NCBI RefSeq assembly: GCF_009674725.1
Contig: NZ_WKKH01000029.1
Span: 1-63,919 of the forward strand
Source: Pedobacter petrophilus
GTDB taxonomy: Bacteria; Bacteroidota; Bacteroidia; Sphingobacteriales; Sphingobacteriaceae
Direction: 5' to 3'
Length of the DNA: 63,919 bases
Positions 25,001-32,533 of the stretch are shown one piece after another. The notes beneath the pieces are model-generated. The model was not told where the DNA came from. It did not search any database and was given only the letters and a program-made list of their open reading frames with translations. The stretch's first letter is position 1, and the number at the start of each line of letters is the position of its first letter. The position numbers and the translations under genes were made by a program.

Positions 25001-25794
25001 CCAAAGTATAAGTCGGAGAGCCGGAATACTGTAAAAAACGCCAGTAAGAGAAAAGTACCGGAAACTATATACCCTTTTCTGGCCACCAGCGAACTTAATG
25101 AGTTGAAGAACATGCATATGCAAAGCATTCCCCCAATAAACAACCACAACTGTATGGCAGAATAGTAATCGTTGGAGTATCCAGGTTTGACCTTTAAGCC
25201 AAAAAGAAATTTATCATCAAGGCTTTTTATGGTGTAAACATCCTTATCGGTAAAAGAGGCCAGTGTTAATAATTTAGAGTTCGACAGAAAGGGATCCAGA
25301 TCATTCTTGAAATATTGAGTTTCTTTGAACGGATATTGAGATTGAATGGCGATTAAAAATACTAAACTAAAACTACCCTCTGTATGCTTAATTACTTCAT
25401 ACCATGCGTTATAAAAAAACAACACCGATTTCCCTTCCTTAATGTTGGTTACATCAATATCGGTAACCTTATAGGTACTCCAGAACTTAAGTTGATTATT
25501 TTGAAAGGTTAAAAGATTAATGCCTTTATCTTTTCTATAGACAGATAAAAATTCGACAGCATCTTTTGGGTTTTGATGCAGTTGTTTAGCTTTTTCTACC
25601 TGCTTTTTATCCGACAGGAAATTCTGAACAATTCTTTCTTTAATGAGCAGGTTATTTTGAACTTCTCTTGCATCTCTTTCCAGAAGCTCAGATTTGGTGG
25701 TAAACTTGCTTAATGAGATAGAAGTTGCGATCAGGCAACAGGCCAATACAAACAGAAGAAACCTAATTTTTACACCAAAGCTCAATGTCAACAA
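22060..25794 (-). CDS. very large NtrY-like sensor histidine kinase
   Basis: A 1244-residue membrane kinase. The N-terminal membrane segment (about 10-28) is followed by an outside region (30-205) and a cluster of about eight membrane helices (about 213-460). A second outside region (480-700), two more helices, a third sensor region (about 795-920) and a last helix lead into HAMP (about 948-1000). The HisKA domain has VAHEIKNPLTPL with phospho-acceptor His1035, and the ATPase domain has DNGKGIP and GTGLGLAFVKQ. The kinase core resembles NtrY. No response regulator lies nearby, so the partner is unknown. The gene is downstream of fabD on the same strand but separated by a strong terminator. 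Confidence 0.92.
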   Translation of the reverse strand: MLTLSFGVKIRFLLFVLACCLIATSISLSKFTTKSELLERDAREVQNNLLIKERIVQNFLSDKKQVEKAKQLHQNPKDAVEFLSVYRKDKGINLLTFQNNQLKFWSTYKVTDIDVTNIKEGKSVLFFYNAWYEVIKHTEGSFSLVFLIAIQSQYPFKETQYFKNDLDPFLSNSKLLTLASFTDKDVYTIKSLDDKFLFGLKVKPGYSNDYYSAIQLWLFIGGMLCICMFFNSLSSLVARKGYIVSGTFLLLAFFTVFRLSDLYFGWFNHHFSLPLFDPRIYGDSFLMPSLGDFLLNVFALTWFLLFVYNHKEQYQFPNWIKSNKFLSILIHGLLLVFISLIAYFSDEVFFGLIYNSKINFEIINILKLSGSSWVSIVILCLVWFQIYLLTVIMAVISLPLKVSNRERLIIFLTGFAAFFLYKLATDFTAFFIVFALILFIIARGVYIQEKRFSVGLFALVFFCLAFNTSIKYIKYKDIKERSLREPLARKVQSSEDPNAIISLGVLESQLLNDQFLVRYFKQGIETNYPVLKNHIKNYMDGYLSRYDYQIYPYKKDGSSTDNIRSQPFSKYKNLVESGSVKINGGNYFYQVNNTFGYQDYFGIISVLDRGSLLGTLVVELRSKPYNYNNRLPDLLGDQKLIRDEDFRGYSIALYSNNRLLNQSGNYTYPLDGKDFKGKKDDFVTTGDKLSAYSHLIYKPSDSKMVIISKEKVDYVERLAALSFFFLVFIIFSLVLYGLVWMIKNLDDERVGWFSINRSLMINANKILYKTRIQVSIVLSVVATLLIVGWVTYYYMDNEYRSQQNADIKDKIRKVQQNFEKQVFSGGIKDDENAVADFNNFADINNADLNLYDINGDLIMTTYPKLYSYKVIGRKMGPLAYTYLTQLKRSEYINPEEKIGNLTYAAAYAPIRNAQNETIAYIGLPNYSNEEEYSDKIALFVSNLINIYALVFVAVGVLAVFLANQITSPLTFIQESISRTRIGQRNEPIVWRRHDEIGSLIKEYNNMIAALEASAVKLARSERESAWREMAKQVAHEIKNPLTPLKLGVQLLEKSWKENDPNFEIKFNKFSKSFIEQIDSLSKIASEFSNFAKMPDTNLEKVEILPVLERAREVFKNTGNVEIDLLDKSSEKIDILADQDQLLRTFNNLFKNAIEAIEGSDHCCVTLVLYNDKTHAFIEVKDNGKGIPQALHDKIFVPNFTTKSSGTGLGLAFVKQAVENAGGEVTFTSVPDVGTTFYLTFPLAK

Positions 25795-25816
25795 TTTTAT
25801 TAAACGTAAATATAGA

Positions 25817-25852
25817 CAAAAACAGCGCCATAAACGGCTTGTTTATGGCGCT
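25817..25852 (-). terminator. Rho-independent terminator of fabD
   Basis: The arms AGCGCCATAAAC (25824-25835) and GTTTATGGCGCT (25841-25852) are perfectly complementary over a 5-base loop, followed on the minus strand by GTTTTTGTC. Confidence 0.92.
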
Positions 25853-25877
25853 GCCAATTTTAAATTTTAATAGAATA

Positions 25878-26762
25878 TTAAGCTATTGTGGCACTACTGG
25901 TTTGCACTTCACGGCTTACCTTTTTAACCAATCCCTGTAATACATTACCCGGACCCACTTCTACAAATTCGGTAGCCTGGTCTGCCAGCATATTGGTAAC
26001 GGTTTGTGTCCAGCGAACCGCTCCGGTTAACTGTTTAATTAAGTTTTCTTTAATTTCAGCAGGATCTGTATAAGGCTTTGCATCAATGTTCTGATATACC
26101 GGGCAGATTGGAGCAGCGATATTTGTCGCTTCAATTGCTTCCTGCAATTCAATTTTAGCTGGCTCCATTAAAGGCGAGTGAAAAGCACCACCCACATTTA
26201 ATTTTAAGGCTCTTTTCGCACCAGCTTCGGTTAATTTAGCACAAGCCAAATCAATTCCTTCGATACTACCGGAAATGACCAACTGGCCCGGGCAGTTATA
26301 ATTTGCTGGCACAACAATGGCATCAATATCTGCGCAAATGTTTTCTACCACATCATCAGCTAAACCTAAAATAGCGGCCATGGTAGAAGGTTGTGCCTCG
26401 CATGCTTTTTGCATCGCATTTGCACGGGCAATTACCAGTTTAAAACCATCTTCGAACGATAAGGCATTTGCAGCAACTAATGCAGAAAATTCACCCAGAG
26501 AGTGACCAGCAACCATATCCGGTTTAAAATTATCACCTAAAACCTTAGCTAAAATAACAGAGTGTAAGAAAATTGCAGGTTGTGTTACATTGGTTTGTTT
26601 AAGCGCTTCATCAGTTCCGCTAAACATAATGTCACTAATGCGGAAACCGATAATTTCGTTTGCTTTTTCAAATAATTCTGCAGCTTTTGGGTGCTCATAA
26701 AGATCCTTACCCATACCTACAAACTGTGCTCCTTGTCCAGGAAATATATATGCTTTCATCAT
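25878..26762 (-). CDS. fabD: malonyl-CoA:ACP transacylase
   Basis: FabD moves malonyl groups from CoA to acyl carrier protein to start fatty-acid elongation. The 294 residues show the family motifs FPGQGAQ (7-13), the nucleophile elbow GHSLGEFSAL with Ser88, and GAFHSPLM with the catalytic His near 194. The two first codons are both ATG (26762 or 26759). It lies downstream of folE on the same strand after a spacer made of TACTTGATACT-like minirepeats and has its own terminator. Confidence 0.96.
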   Translation of the reverse strand: MMKAYIFPGQGAQFVGMGKDLYEHPKAAELFEKANEIIGFRISDIMFSGTDEALKQTNVTQPAIFLHSVILAKVLGDNFKPDMVAGHSLGEFSALVAANALSFEDGFKLVIARANAMQKACEAQPSTMAAILGLADDVVENICADIDAIVVPANYNCPGQLVISGSIEGIDLACAKLTEAGAKRALKLNVGGAFHSPLMEPAKIELQEAIEATNIAAPICPVYQNIDAKPYTDPAEIKENLIKQLTGAVRWTQTVTNMLADQATEFVEVGPGNVLQGLVKKVSREVQTSSATIA

Positions 26763-26815
26763 TTATCTCAATACCTAATACTTGATACTTTTTACTTTTT
26801 ACTTAATACTATTGA
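26763..26815. repeat. TACTTGATAC/TACTTTTTAC minirepeat spacer between folE and fabD
   Basis: The spacer is built from short variants such as ACTTGATACT, TTTTTACTTT and TTACTTAATACTAT. A similar run occurs at about 40505-40537 before the sigma-54 activator gene. Confidence 0.45.
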
Positions 26816-27451
26816 CTAATCTAAACTTGCCGTAATTAACCTTAAAAATTCTGCTCTCGTTTTATCATTACTTAAAAATGTACCGGTAAAGGCAGAAGTA
26901 GTGGTAACAGAATTCTGTTTTTGAACACCACGCATAGACATACATAAGTGCTTACATTCCATCACTACGGCCACGCCCATCGGGTTTAATGTACTTTGGA
27001 TACAATCTCTGATTTCGTTGGTTAAACGTTCCTGCACTTGTAACCGGCGGGCAAAGGCATCTACTATTCGTGGAATTTTGCTTAAACCAACAATATGGCC
27101 ATTCGGGATGTATGCAATATGGGCTTTCCCAAAAAATGGCAGCATATGGTGTTCGCACATGGAGTACACCTCAATATCTTTAACCACCACCATCTGGCTG
27201 TAATCTTCTTTGAACATTGCCGATTTTAAAATCTCATCAGGTTTTAAATCATAGCCATGGGTTAAGTATTGCAAAGCTTTAGCCACACGTTCTGGGGTTT
27301 TAACCAAACCTTCCCTTTCAGGGTCTTCACCCAGCTGACTTAAAATATCTTTATAATGGGTGGCTACAGCCTCGATTTTGTCATCGTTATAACGATCTAT
27401 TTTTACATAGCCATCTATCGATTCGCCTTTTAATACATCTTTAGTGCTCAT
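26816..27451 (-). CDS. folE: GTP cyclohydrolase I
   Basis: FolE converts GTP to 7,8-dihydroneopterin triphosphate, the first step of folate, biopterin and queuosine-precursor routes. The protein (211 residues) has the zinc ligands Cys99, His102 (SMCEHHMLPF) and Cys170 (CKHLCMSMRGV), and the PERVAKAL and GLSKIPRIVDAFARRLQVQE segments of the type I enzyme. It starts 12 bases after the upstream PTPS/QueD-like gene, and the two form an operon whose products act in sequence. Confidence 0.97.
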   Translation of the reverse strand: MSTKDVLKGESIDGYVKIDRYNDDKIEAVATHYKDILSQLGEDPEREGLVKTPERVAKALQYLTHGYDLKPDEILKSAMFKEDYSQMVVVKDIEVYSMCEHHMLPFFGKAHIAYIPNGHIVGLSKIPRIVDAFARRLQVQERLTNEIRDCIQSTLNPMGVAVVMECKHLCMSMRGVQKQNSVTTTSAFTGTFLSNDKTRAEFLRLITASLD

Positions 27452-27463
27452 TAATATGGGGTT

Positions 27464-27874
27464 TTAACCAAAGTATTCAACAAAGTTATTTTCGGTTTCG
27501 TAGATTTTAACACAATGCAAAACGGCACCACTTTCTGCAATCGGAGCCAGTAACTGATTCCAGACTTCGATGGCTAAATTTTCTGTTGATGCCAGCTTGC
27601 CCTTCATAAAATCTACATCAAGATTTAAGTTCTTATGATCAACCTTATCTACCACGTAAGTATTCATCACATCTTTTAACCACTTCAAATCTACCAGAAA
27701 GCCTGTTTCAGGATTAACTTCTCCCTTTACAGTAACATATAACCAATAATTATGACCGTGCCAGTTCGGATTAGCACATTTGCCATAAATCTCATTATTT
27801 TTATCATCATCCCAATCGGGTCTTGCCAACTTGTGGGCCGCGTTAAATGATGCTTTTCTTGTTATATAAATCAT
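27464..27874 (-). CDS. 6-carboxytetrahydropterin synthase / 6-pyruvoyltetrahydropterin synthase family protein
   Basis: A COG0720 enzyme that acts on the FolE product dihydroneopterin triphosphate. From the ATG at 27874 (136 residues; the frame continues upstream without a family match) the zinc ligands are His14 (NAAHKL), His39 and His41 (HGHNY). Catalytic Cys33 stands in GKCANPNWHGH, and the VDHKNLN and YETENN segments supply the Asp-His and Glu parts of the site. The CX5HGH spacing is like animal PTPS, whereas E. coli QueD has CX3HGH. The product could therefore be the queuosine precursor or a pyruvoyl-pterin. The next gene in the operon is folE. Confidence 0.88.
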   Translation of the reverse strand: MIYITRKASFNAAHKLARPDWDDDKNNEIYGKCANPNWHGHNYWLYVTVKGEVNPETGFLVDLKWLKDVMNTYVVDKVDHKNLNLDVDFMKGKLASTENLAIEVWNQLLAPIAESGAVLHCVKIYETENNFVEYFG

Positions 27875-27976
27875 TACAATTGAATAAACCGCAAATATAC
27901 TGATAATGCTCAAAGCCTAAACATCAAAGCGGAAAGAAACCAAAGTTTAATGGAAACAATCTGCTAAATTTACCTT

Positions 27977-28600
27977 ATGAAAACTTTAGTTGTCGCCGCC
28001 ACCAAAGCCGAACTTGCTTTTTTTTATCAGCATTATAGCCTGCCGGAGAAAGATTTTGTAGAAAGCAAACATTTCGATGTCTTGATCACCGGCGTGGGGA
28101 TGGTTGCAACAGCCTTTGCCCTGGGGCAGAATTTAACCAGTAAATATCAGCTGGTGATAAACCTGGGAATTGCTGGCTGTTTCGACCGGAATATCGAATT
28201 GGGTACTTTGGTAAATATTAAGGAAGATATTTTCGCAGAACTTGGCGCAGAAAACGGAGATGAATTTTTAAGCATTACGGAGCTGGGTTTTGGAGAAAAT
28301 CACTTTCAGCACAGAACCAAGATAACCATTGATCTGCCCGCGGTTCGGGCAATTACTGTTAACGCCGTAAGCGGCAGCGAAAAAAGCATTCAAAATCAGT
28401 TAAAACGATTCAATCCTGTTGCCGAAAGTATGGAAGGTGCAGCCGTTTTTTACGCCTGCCAGCAGGCTAATATAGATTGCATCCAGGTTCGAGGCCTTTC
28501 TAATTATGTTGAGCCACGAAATAAAGACAACTGGAAGATTGGTTTAGCCATTAAAAACCTGAACGACTGGGCAATTACCTTTATTGGAGAAATGAACTGA
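27977..28600 (+). CDS. mqnB: futalosine hydrolase
   Basis: MqnB hydrolyses futalosine to dehypoxanthine futalosine (or, in the variant route, aminodeoxyfutalosine) in the alternative menaquinone pathway. The 207-residue nucleoside-phosphorylase-like fold shows LVVAATKAEL at the start, VLITGVGMVATAFALG, NLGIAGCFD and the purine-site segment AESMEGAAVFYACQQ. The next gene, 41 bases downstream, encodes the later step MqnD, which supports the assignment. A TAAATTTA element ends only four bases before the ATG (see findings). Confidence 0.93.
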   Translation: MKTLVVAATKAELAFFYQHYSLPEKDFVESKHFDVLITGVGMVATAFALGQNLTSKYQLVINLGIAGCFDRNIELGTLVNIKEDIFAELGAENGDEFLSITELGFGENHFQHRTKITIDLPAVRAITVNAVSGSEKSIQNQLKRFNPVAESMEGAAVFYACQQANIDCIQVRGLSNYVEPRNKDNWKIGLAIKNLNDWAITFIGEMN

Positions 28601-28628
28601 TTATGACGTTTTAGTTTATTGCATCGCT

Positions 28629-28636
28629 TAATTTTG
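28629..28636 (+). promoter_or_regulatory. -7 element immediately before mqnD
   Basis: TAATTTTG matches TAnnTTTG exactly and ends five bases before the mqnD ATG. No good TTG partner is seen at the expected distance. If used, transcription would start at or next to the start codon. Confidence 0.35.
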
Positions 28637-28641
28637 ATGCT

Positions 28642-29490
28642 ATGAAACTTACACTCGGTTTTTCTCCCTGCCCCAACGATACTTTTATTTTCGATGCGCT
28701 CATTCACCATAAAATAGATACCGATGGCTTAACTTTCGAGGTTAGCTATGATGATGTCGAAACCCTGAACCAGAAAGCGATGAAAGGCCAGCTTGACATT
28801 ACCAAACTAAGCTTTCATGCCTTTGCTTACGCAGCCAGTCAATATGCGCTGCTTGATGCAGGTAGTGCTTTGGGTTTTGGTGTGGGGCCATTGTTAATCA
28901 GCCATAAGTTTGACCAAGAAACATTAGCTGAGCGGATAAAAAATGATCCTGGTAGCCTTCGTGTCGGAATTCCGGGAAAATACACCACTGCCAACTTTTT
29001 ATTAGGCATTGCCTATCCTGAACTTCACAATAAACAAGAATTGGTTTTTTCAGAAATTGAGACAGCATTATTAGCAGATCAGATTGATTTAGGCTTAATT
29101 ATTCACGAAAATAGATTTACCTACGCAGATAGAGGCTTAACCAAAATTGTAGACCTTGGCGATTATTGGGAGAAATTAACGGGTTGCGCCATTCCACTCG
29201 GCGGAATTGTAATCAATAGAAATTTAGATCGCGAAATTCAGTTAAAAGTGAACCGCCTGATTCGTGAATCTGTTGAATATGCCTTTGCCCATCCTAAATC
29301 TGGTATTGATTTTATTCGGGAACACGCACAAGCCATGGATGAGGCAGTGATGTACAAACACATTGAACTTTACGTTAATAAATACAGCATAAATTTAGGT
29401 GCCGAAGGTAGAAAAGCTGTTGATATACTTTTTACCCTGGCGCAAGAGCGAAATATTATTCCAGCCATTCAAGCGCATCTGTATATTTAA
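28642..29490 (+). CDS. mqnD: 1,4-dihydroxy-6-naphthoate synthase
   Basis: MqnD makes 1,4-dihydroxy-6-naphthoate from cyclic dehypoxanthine futalosine. The 282 residues have the periplasmic-binding-protein fold without signal peptide and the family signature GFSPCPNDTFIFDALI (6-21), then KLSFHAFAYA, GFGVGPLL, RVGIPGKYTTANFLL and the conserved LGLIIHENRFTY. It follows mqnB on the same strand. MqnA, MqnC and MqnE are not in the window, so the pathway genes are split in this genome. Confidence 0.95.
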   Translation: MKLTLGFSPCPNDTFIFDALIHHKIDTDGLTFEVSYDDVETLNQKAMKGQLDITKLSFHAFAYAASQYALLDAGSALGFGVGPLLISHKFDQETLAERIKNDPGSLRVGIPGKYTTANFLLGIAYPELHNKQELVFSEIETALLADQIDLGLIIHENRFTYADRGLTKIVDLGDYWEKLTGCAIPLGGIVINRNLDREIQLKVNRLIRESVEYAFAHPKSGIDFIREHAQAMDEAVMYKHIELYVNKYSINLGAEGRKAVDILFTLAQERNIIPAIQAHLYI

Positions 29491-29494
29491 AAGG

Positions 29495-29526
29495 GTTTGA
29501 ATGTTGGAAGGTTTGAATGTTGGAAA
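29495..29526. repeat. two tandem copies of a 16-base unit
   Basis: GTTTGAATGTTGGAAG occurs at 29495-29510 and again, with the last base changed, at 29511-29526. An inverted relative (ACAACATTCCAAC) lies about 35 bases on. The element fills the gap between the convergent mqnD and response-regulator genes. Confidence 0.6.
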
Positions 29527-29609
29527 GTCAATTTCGTCGCCAAAAACATTTCAACTTTACAACATTCCAACAGTTACCTGAAACTTTGAAAAATTGTTGC
29601 ATACGATAC

Positions 29610-30305
29610 CTAACTCACCAGCAATTTATAACCCTTTCCGTGCACATTAATAATTTCCACATTAGGGTCGCCTTTCAGGTACTTACGGAGTTTACTTAAA
29701 AACACATCCATACTTCTCCCGTTAAAATAATTATCATCATGCCAGATACTCAACAGGGCTTCTTCTCTGGTTAGAACGGTATTCTTTTTCAGGCAAAGCA
29801 AACGCAGTAATTCCGCTTCTTTTGTAGAAAGTTTTTGTTGATGATCCTGATGGGTGATGATTTGTGTGGTATAATCAAAATGATAACTACCGATAGCAAA
29901 TTGCGTTTCAGGGGCTTCATCGGCACTGCTATCTTTACTTGCAACGCGTTTAAACATTGCATTAATTCTCAGCAGCAATTCTTCAATACGGAAAGGCTTC
30001 GTAATATAATCGTCGCCGCCTAAATCATAAGCTGCAGATTTATCTTCGAGCATGGTTTTAGCGGTTGCAAATATAATTGGAACCTGAGCATTTACCTTTC
30101 TAACATCTTTACCCAAAGTAAAACCATCTTTCTTGGGCATCATCACGTCAAAAATACAAAGGTCGAAATTCTGCTTATTAAATGCTTTCAAACCTTCCTC
30201 CCCATCATTGCATAAAACAACATCAAACTTGCCTTTCAGCTGCAAATAATCTTGTAATAATAAACCTAAATTCGGATCGTCCTCTACCAGAAGTATTTTT
30301 TTCAT
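29610..30305 (-). CDS. OmpR/RprY-like response regulator
   Basis: A DNA-binding response regulator of 231 residues from the ATG at 30305. The receiver domain has VEDD at the start, phospho-acceptor Asp53 (CIFDVMMPKKDG), the ATAK switch residue region and DYITKPF. The winged-helix domain (about 130-231) ends with the typical RSMDVFLSKLRKYL and VHGKGYKL. The frame is open upstream to 30368, but the receiver start fits 30305. It follows the sensor kinase gene on the same strand with a 170-base gap that holds a perfect inverted repeat. The pair resembles Bacteroides RprX/RprY. Confidence 0.94.
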   Translation of the reverse strand: MKKILLVEDDPNLGLLLQDYLQLKGKFDVVLCNDGEEGLKAFNKQNFDLCIFDVMMPKKDGFTLGKDVRKVNAQVPIIFATAKTMLEDKSAAYDLGGDDYITKPFRIEELLLRINAMFKRVASKDSSADEAPETQFAIGSYHFDYTTQIITHQDHQQKLSTKEAELLRLLCLKKNTVLTREEALLSIWHDDNYFNGRSMDVFLSKLRKYLKGDPNVEIINVHGKGYKLLVS

Positions 30306-30366
30306 TTTATTGATTTTATTCACCGGTGCAGCATATGCTACACTAAATGTTTGATTCTGAATGTGC

Positions 30367-30408
30367 ATAGTGGTTTAATTATGATCAGACTAAATTTTAA
30401 ACCACTAT
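30367..30408. promoter_or_regulatory. perfect 12-base inverted repeat upstream of the response regulator
   Basis: ATAGTGGTTTAA (30367-30378) and TTAAACCACTAT (30397-30408) are exact reverse complements with an 18-base spacer. There is no U run after it on the minus strand, so it is not a standard terminator. It could be an operator or an RNA hairpin in the leader. Confidence 0.45.
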
Positions 30409-30475
30409 AATAGGGCAAAGTTTGCAAGCTAAAATCTTGTACCGACCAATACTACTTATGTGCCGATTGCCTTGA

Positions 30476-32308
30476 TTATAAAGGTAAAGATATTTCGAAC
30501 GTTGTTCCTTTATCTTTTTCGCTACTTACTTTTATTGTGCCGTTTAACTTTTTAATAATATCCTGAACATAATTTAACCCCAGGCCAAACCCTTTTACAT
30601 CGTGTAAATTTCCGGTTGGTACACGGTAAAACTGGTCGAAAACCCTTTTCGTTTGTTCATTGGTCATGCCTATTCCCTGATCAGAAATTTCGATAATTAA
30701 GTGTTTATTGGTGTTTCGCGTAGAAATCGTAATCACAGGCGTATCTGCACTATATTTATTTGCATTATCAATCAGGTTATAAAGCACATTCGAAAGATGC
30801 AGCTCATCTCCATAAACAACTGCGTTTGTGGCATCTGTATGAAGATTAATCACCGCATTGCGTTTTTGTAATTGCAGCTCCATACTGTCTAAAACAATGA
30901 TGATCAGGTCATTCATGTCTACGTCGGTATTTTCCATTTTAAGCTCGCCTTTTTCCAACCTTGCAATACTTAAAACGCGCTCTATATGACTTCCCAGCCG
31001 TACATTTTCGTCGTAAATGATGTTCGCCAGCCTGCTTAACCTGCTCTTATCTGCTGTAACTTCCGGATCTTTAAGTGCCTCACTTGCAATCATAATGGTT
31101 GCTACCGGCGTTTTAAACTCATGCGTCATGTTGTTGATGAAATCTGTTTTCATTTCCGAAATTTTCTTCTGCTTAAGAATGGCATAAAGCGTATAAGAAA
31201 AGATAAAAACCAACACCAGAAGTAGCCCTACTGAGGATGCCAGCGTTGCACTGAGGTTTGACACAATAGCAGAATTTTTATTCGGGAAACTCACCATCAA
31301 TGTTCCCGGATCCCGGAACAGATCATTGCCAAAAAGTGGAATTTTATAGGTGTTTTCGGGCAGGAACTCCTTTTTTCCGTGGGAAGCCTCTACATATAAA
31401 ATCGAATCTTTTTTAGCCAGCGAAATCTTGTAAGAGGGCTTCTGATTAATATTATGAGTAAGCAATTCTTCTTTAAGCAAAGTACCTAACACCTCGAAAT
31501 TAATTCGCTTATACAATGGAATATTTACTTCCTGTAACTCTTTAGAAACATCTTCCACTACACTTAACCGGGTATAAGAAAAGGTATCTTTACCTAGAGA
31601 AGCAATTTTAAGTTCCAACTTCTTTCTGGCAATTTCATCCTGACGTTTAAACTTTCTATTCAAATCTTCAGAAATTTTAGGCAGGCCAACCAGCAATGGA
31701 TTACCTGTCATCGGATCGGCCACTAAATACCTGATGGTATCCGGCAGGTTTTGAGGCGTTCTAAAATTGAAAGTTTTTGCAGTAGGCGAAATCAGCTTCG
31801 TTCTCATGCTGTAACCTTTTAGATTTAAGCTATTTAAATCAAAAAAGGCATCCATTTCAACATCCAGGCGTGTGCCTGTAATCGAAGATTTTGGTGCAGA
31901 AAGCGATCTGAATTCGTTTTCAGAAATTAGTTTTGGGCCCCGGTAGGAAACCCTGATAATACTATCTTGTTGATTTAAATAATTTTCAATCTGGCTTTCG
32001 TGCTCTGCTTGTCTTAACTCAGATTCCTGCGCAAACTGTTGCCTCAAATCTTTAATGTCAAGCGCTCGTTGTCTCGAATCCTGAAGTCTTCTGAGTTTAT
32101 TTTCAGCGTCCTTTTTAGTCAGGTGATCGGCTACGTTTAAACGTTCTATCTTTTTTACAACGTTGGCTAATGTCTGGTTTACCTGTTCATCAAAAAGTTG
32201 GGATTTTAGGTTATAGGCTTCCCTGATGTAATACAATTGCATTACAAAAACACCAAGTAAAGCCACCGTCATTAATACGGTTATAAACCAAAAACTTCTT
32301 TTTTTCAT
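30476..32308 (-). CDS. sensor histidine kinase (RprX-like)
   Basis: A 610-residue membrane kinase. One membrane segment at the N-terminus (about 6-27) and a second at about 355-378 bracket a large periplasmic sensor region with a charged stretch (about 40-110). The HisKA domain has NNMTHEFKTPVATIM with phospho-acceptor His396; the ATPase domain has NLIDNANKYS, ISDQGIGM and GFGLGLNYV motifs. It is followed by the OmpR-like regulator and the two should form one system. The signal is unknown. Confidence 0.93.
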   Translation of the reverse strand: MKKRSFWFITVLMTVALLGVFVMQLYYIREAYNLKSQLFDEQVNQTLANVVKKIERLNVADHLTKKDAENKLRRLQDSRQRALDIKDLRQQFAQESELRQAEHESQIENYLNQQDSIIRVSYRGPKLISENEFRSLSAPKSSITGTRLDVEMDAFFDLNSLNLKGYSMRTKLISPTAKTFNFRTPQNLPDTIRYLVADPMTGNPLLVGLPKISEDLNRKFKRQDEIARKKLELKIASLGKDTFSYTRLSVVEDVSKELQEVNIPLYKRINFEVLGTLLKEELLTHNINQKPSYKISLAKKDSILYVEASHGKKEFLPENTYKIPLFGNDLFRDPGTLMVSFPNKNSAIVSNLSATLASSVGLLLVLVFIFSYTLYAILKQKKISEMKTDFINNMTHEFKTPVATIMIASEALKDPEVTADKSRLSRLANIIYDENVRLGSHIERVLSIARLEKGELKMENTDVDMNDLIIIVLDSMELQLQKRNAVINLHTDATNAVVYGDELHLSNVLYNLIDNANKYSADTPVITISTRNTNKHLIIEISDQGIGMTNEQTKRVFDQFYRVPTGNLHDVKGFGLGLNYVQDIIKKLNGTIKVSSEKDKGTTFEISLPL

Positions 32309-32465
32309 TTACCTGAAACTACCTTATTTTTTAAAAACATGACGAGGGAACATTTTTAAATTTAATCAGATATCAAAAATAATGATTCAGGAGTTGACAA
32401 GAATGTTTTTAACATATTTTAACAACGGATATCATGCTGTAAATGAAGTTTTAAGCAGGGCGATA

Positions 32466-32497
32466 ACAAAAAAATGCCGGGGCAAAAGCCCCGGCAT
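32466..32497 (-). terminator. Rho-independent terminator of the DUF3127 gene
   Basis: ATGCCGGGGC (32474-32483) and GCCCCGGCAT (32488-32497) are a perfect stem with an AAAA loop, followed on the minus strand by a run of seven T. Confidence 0.95.
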
Positions 32498-32533
32498 GGT
32501 TCAAAATTGTTTGCTTAAAAAAAGATTCTTTAT

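Noticed and set aside
30306..30368. Earlier ATG for the response regulator, adding 21 residues
   Set aside because: The receiver domain begins at MKKILLVEDD, and the extension has no family match and runs through the inverted repeat.
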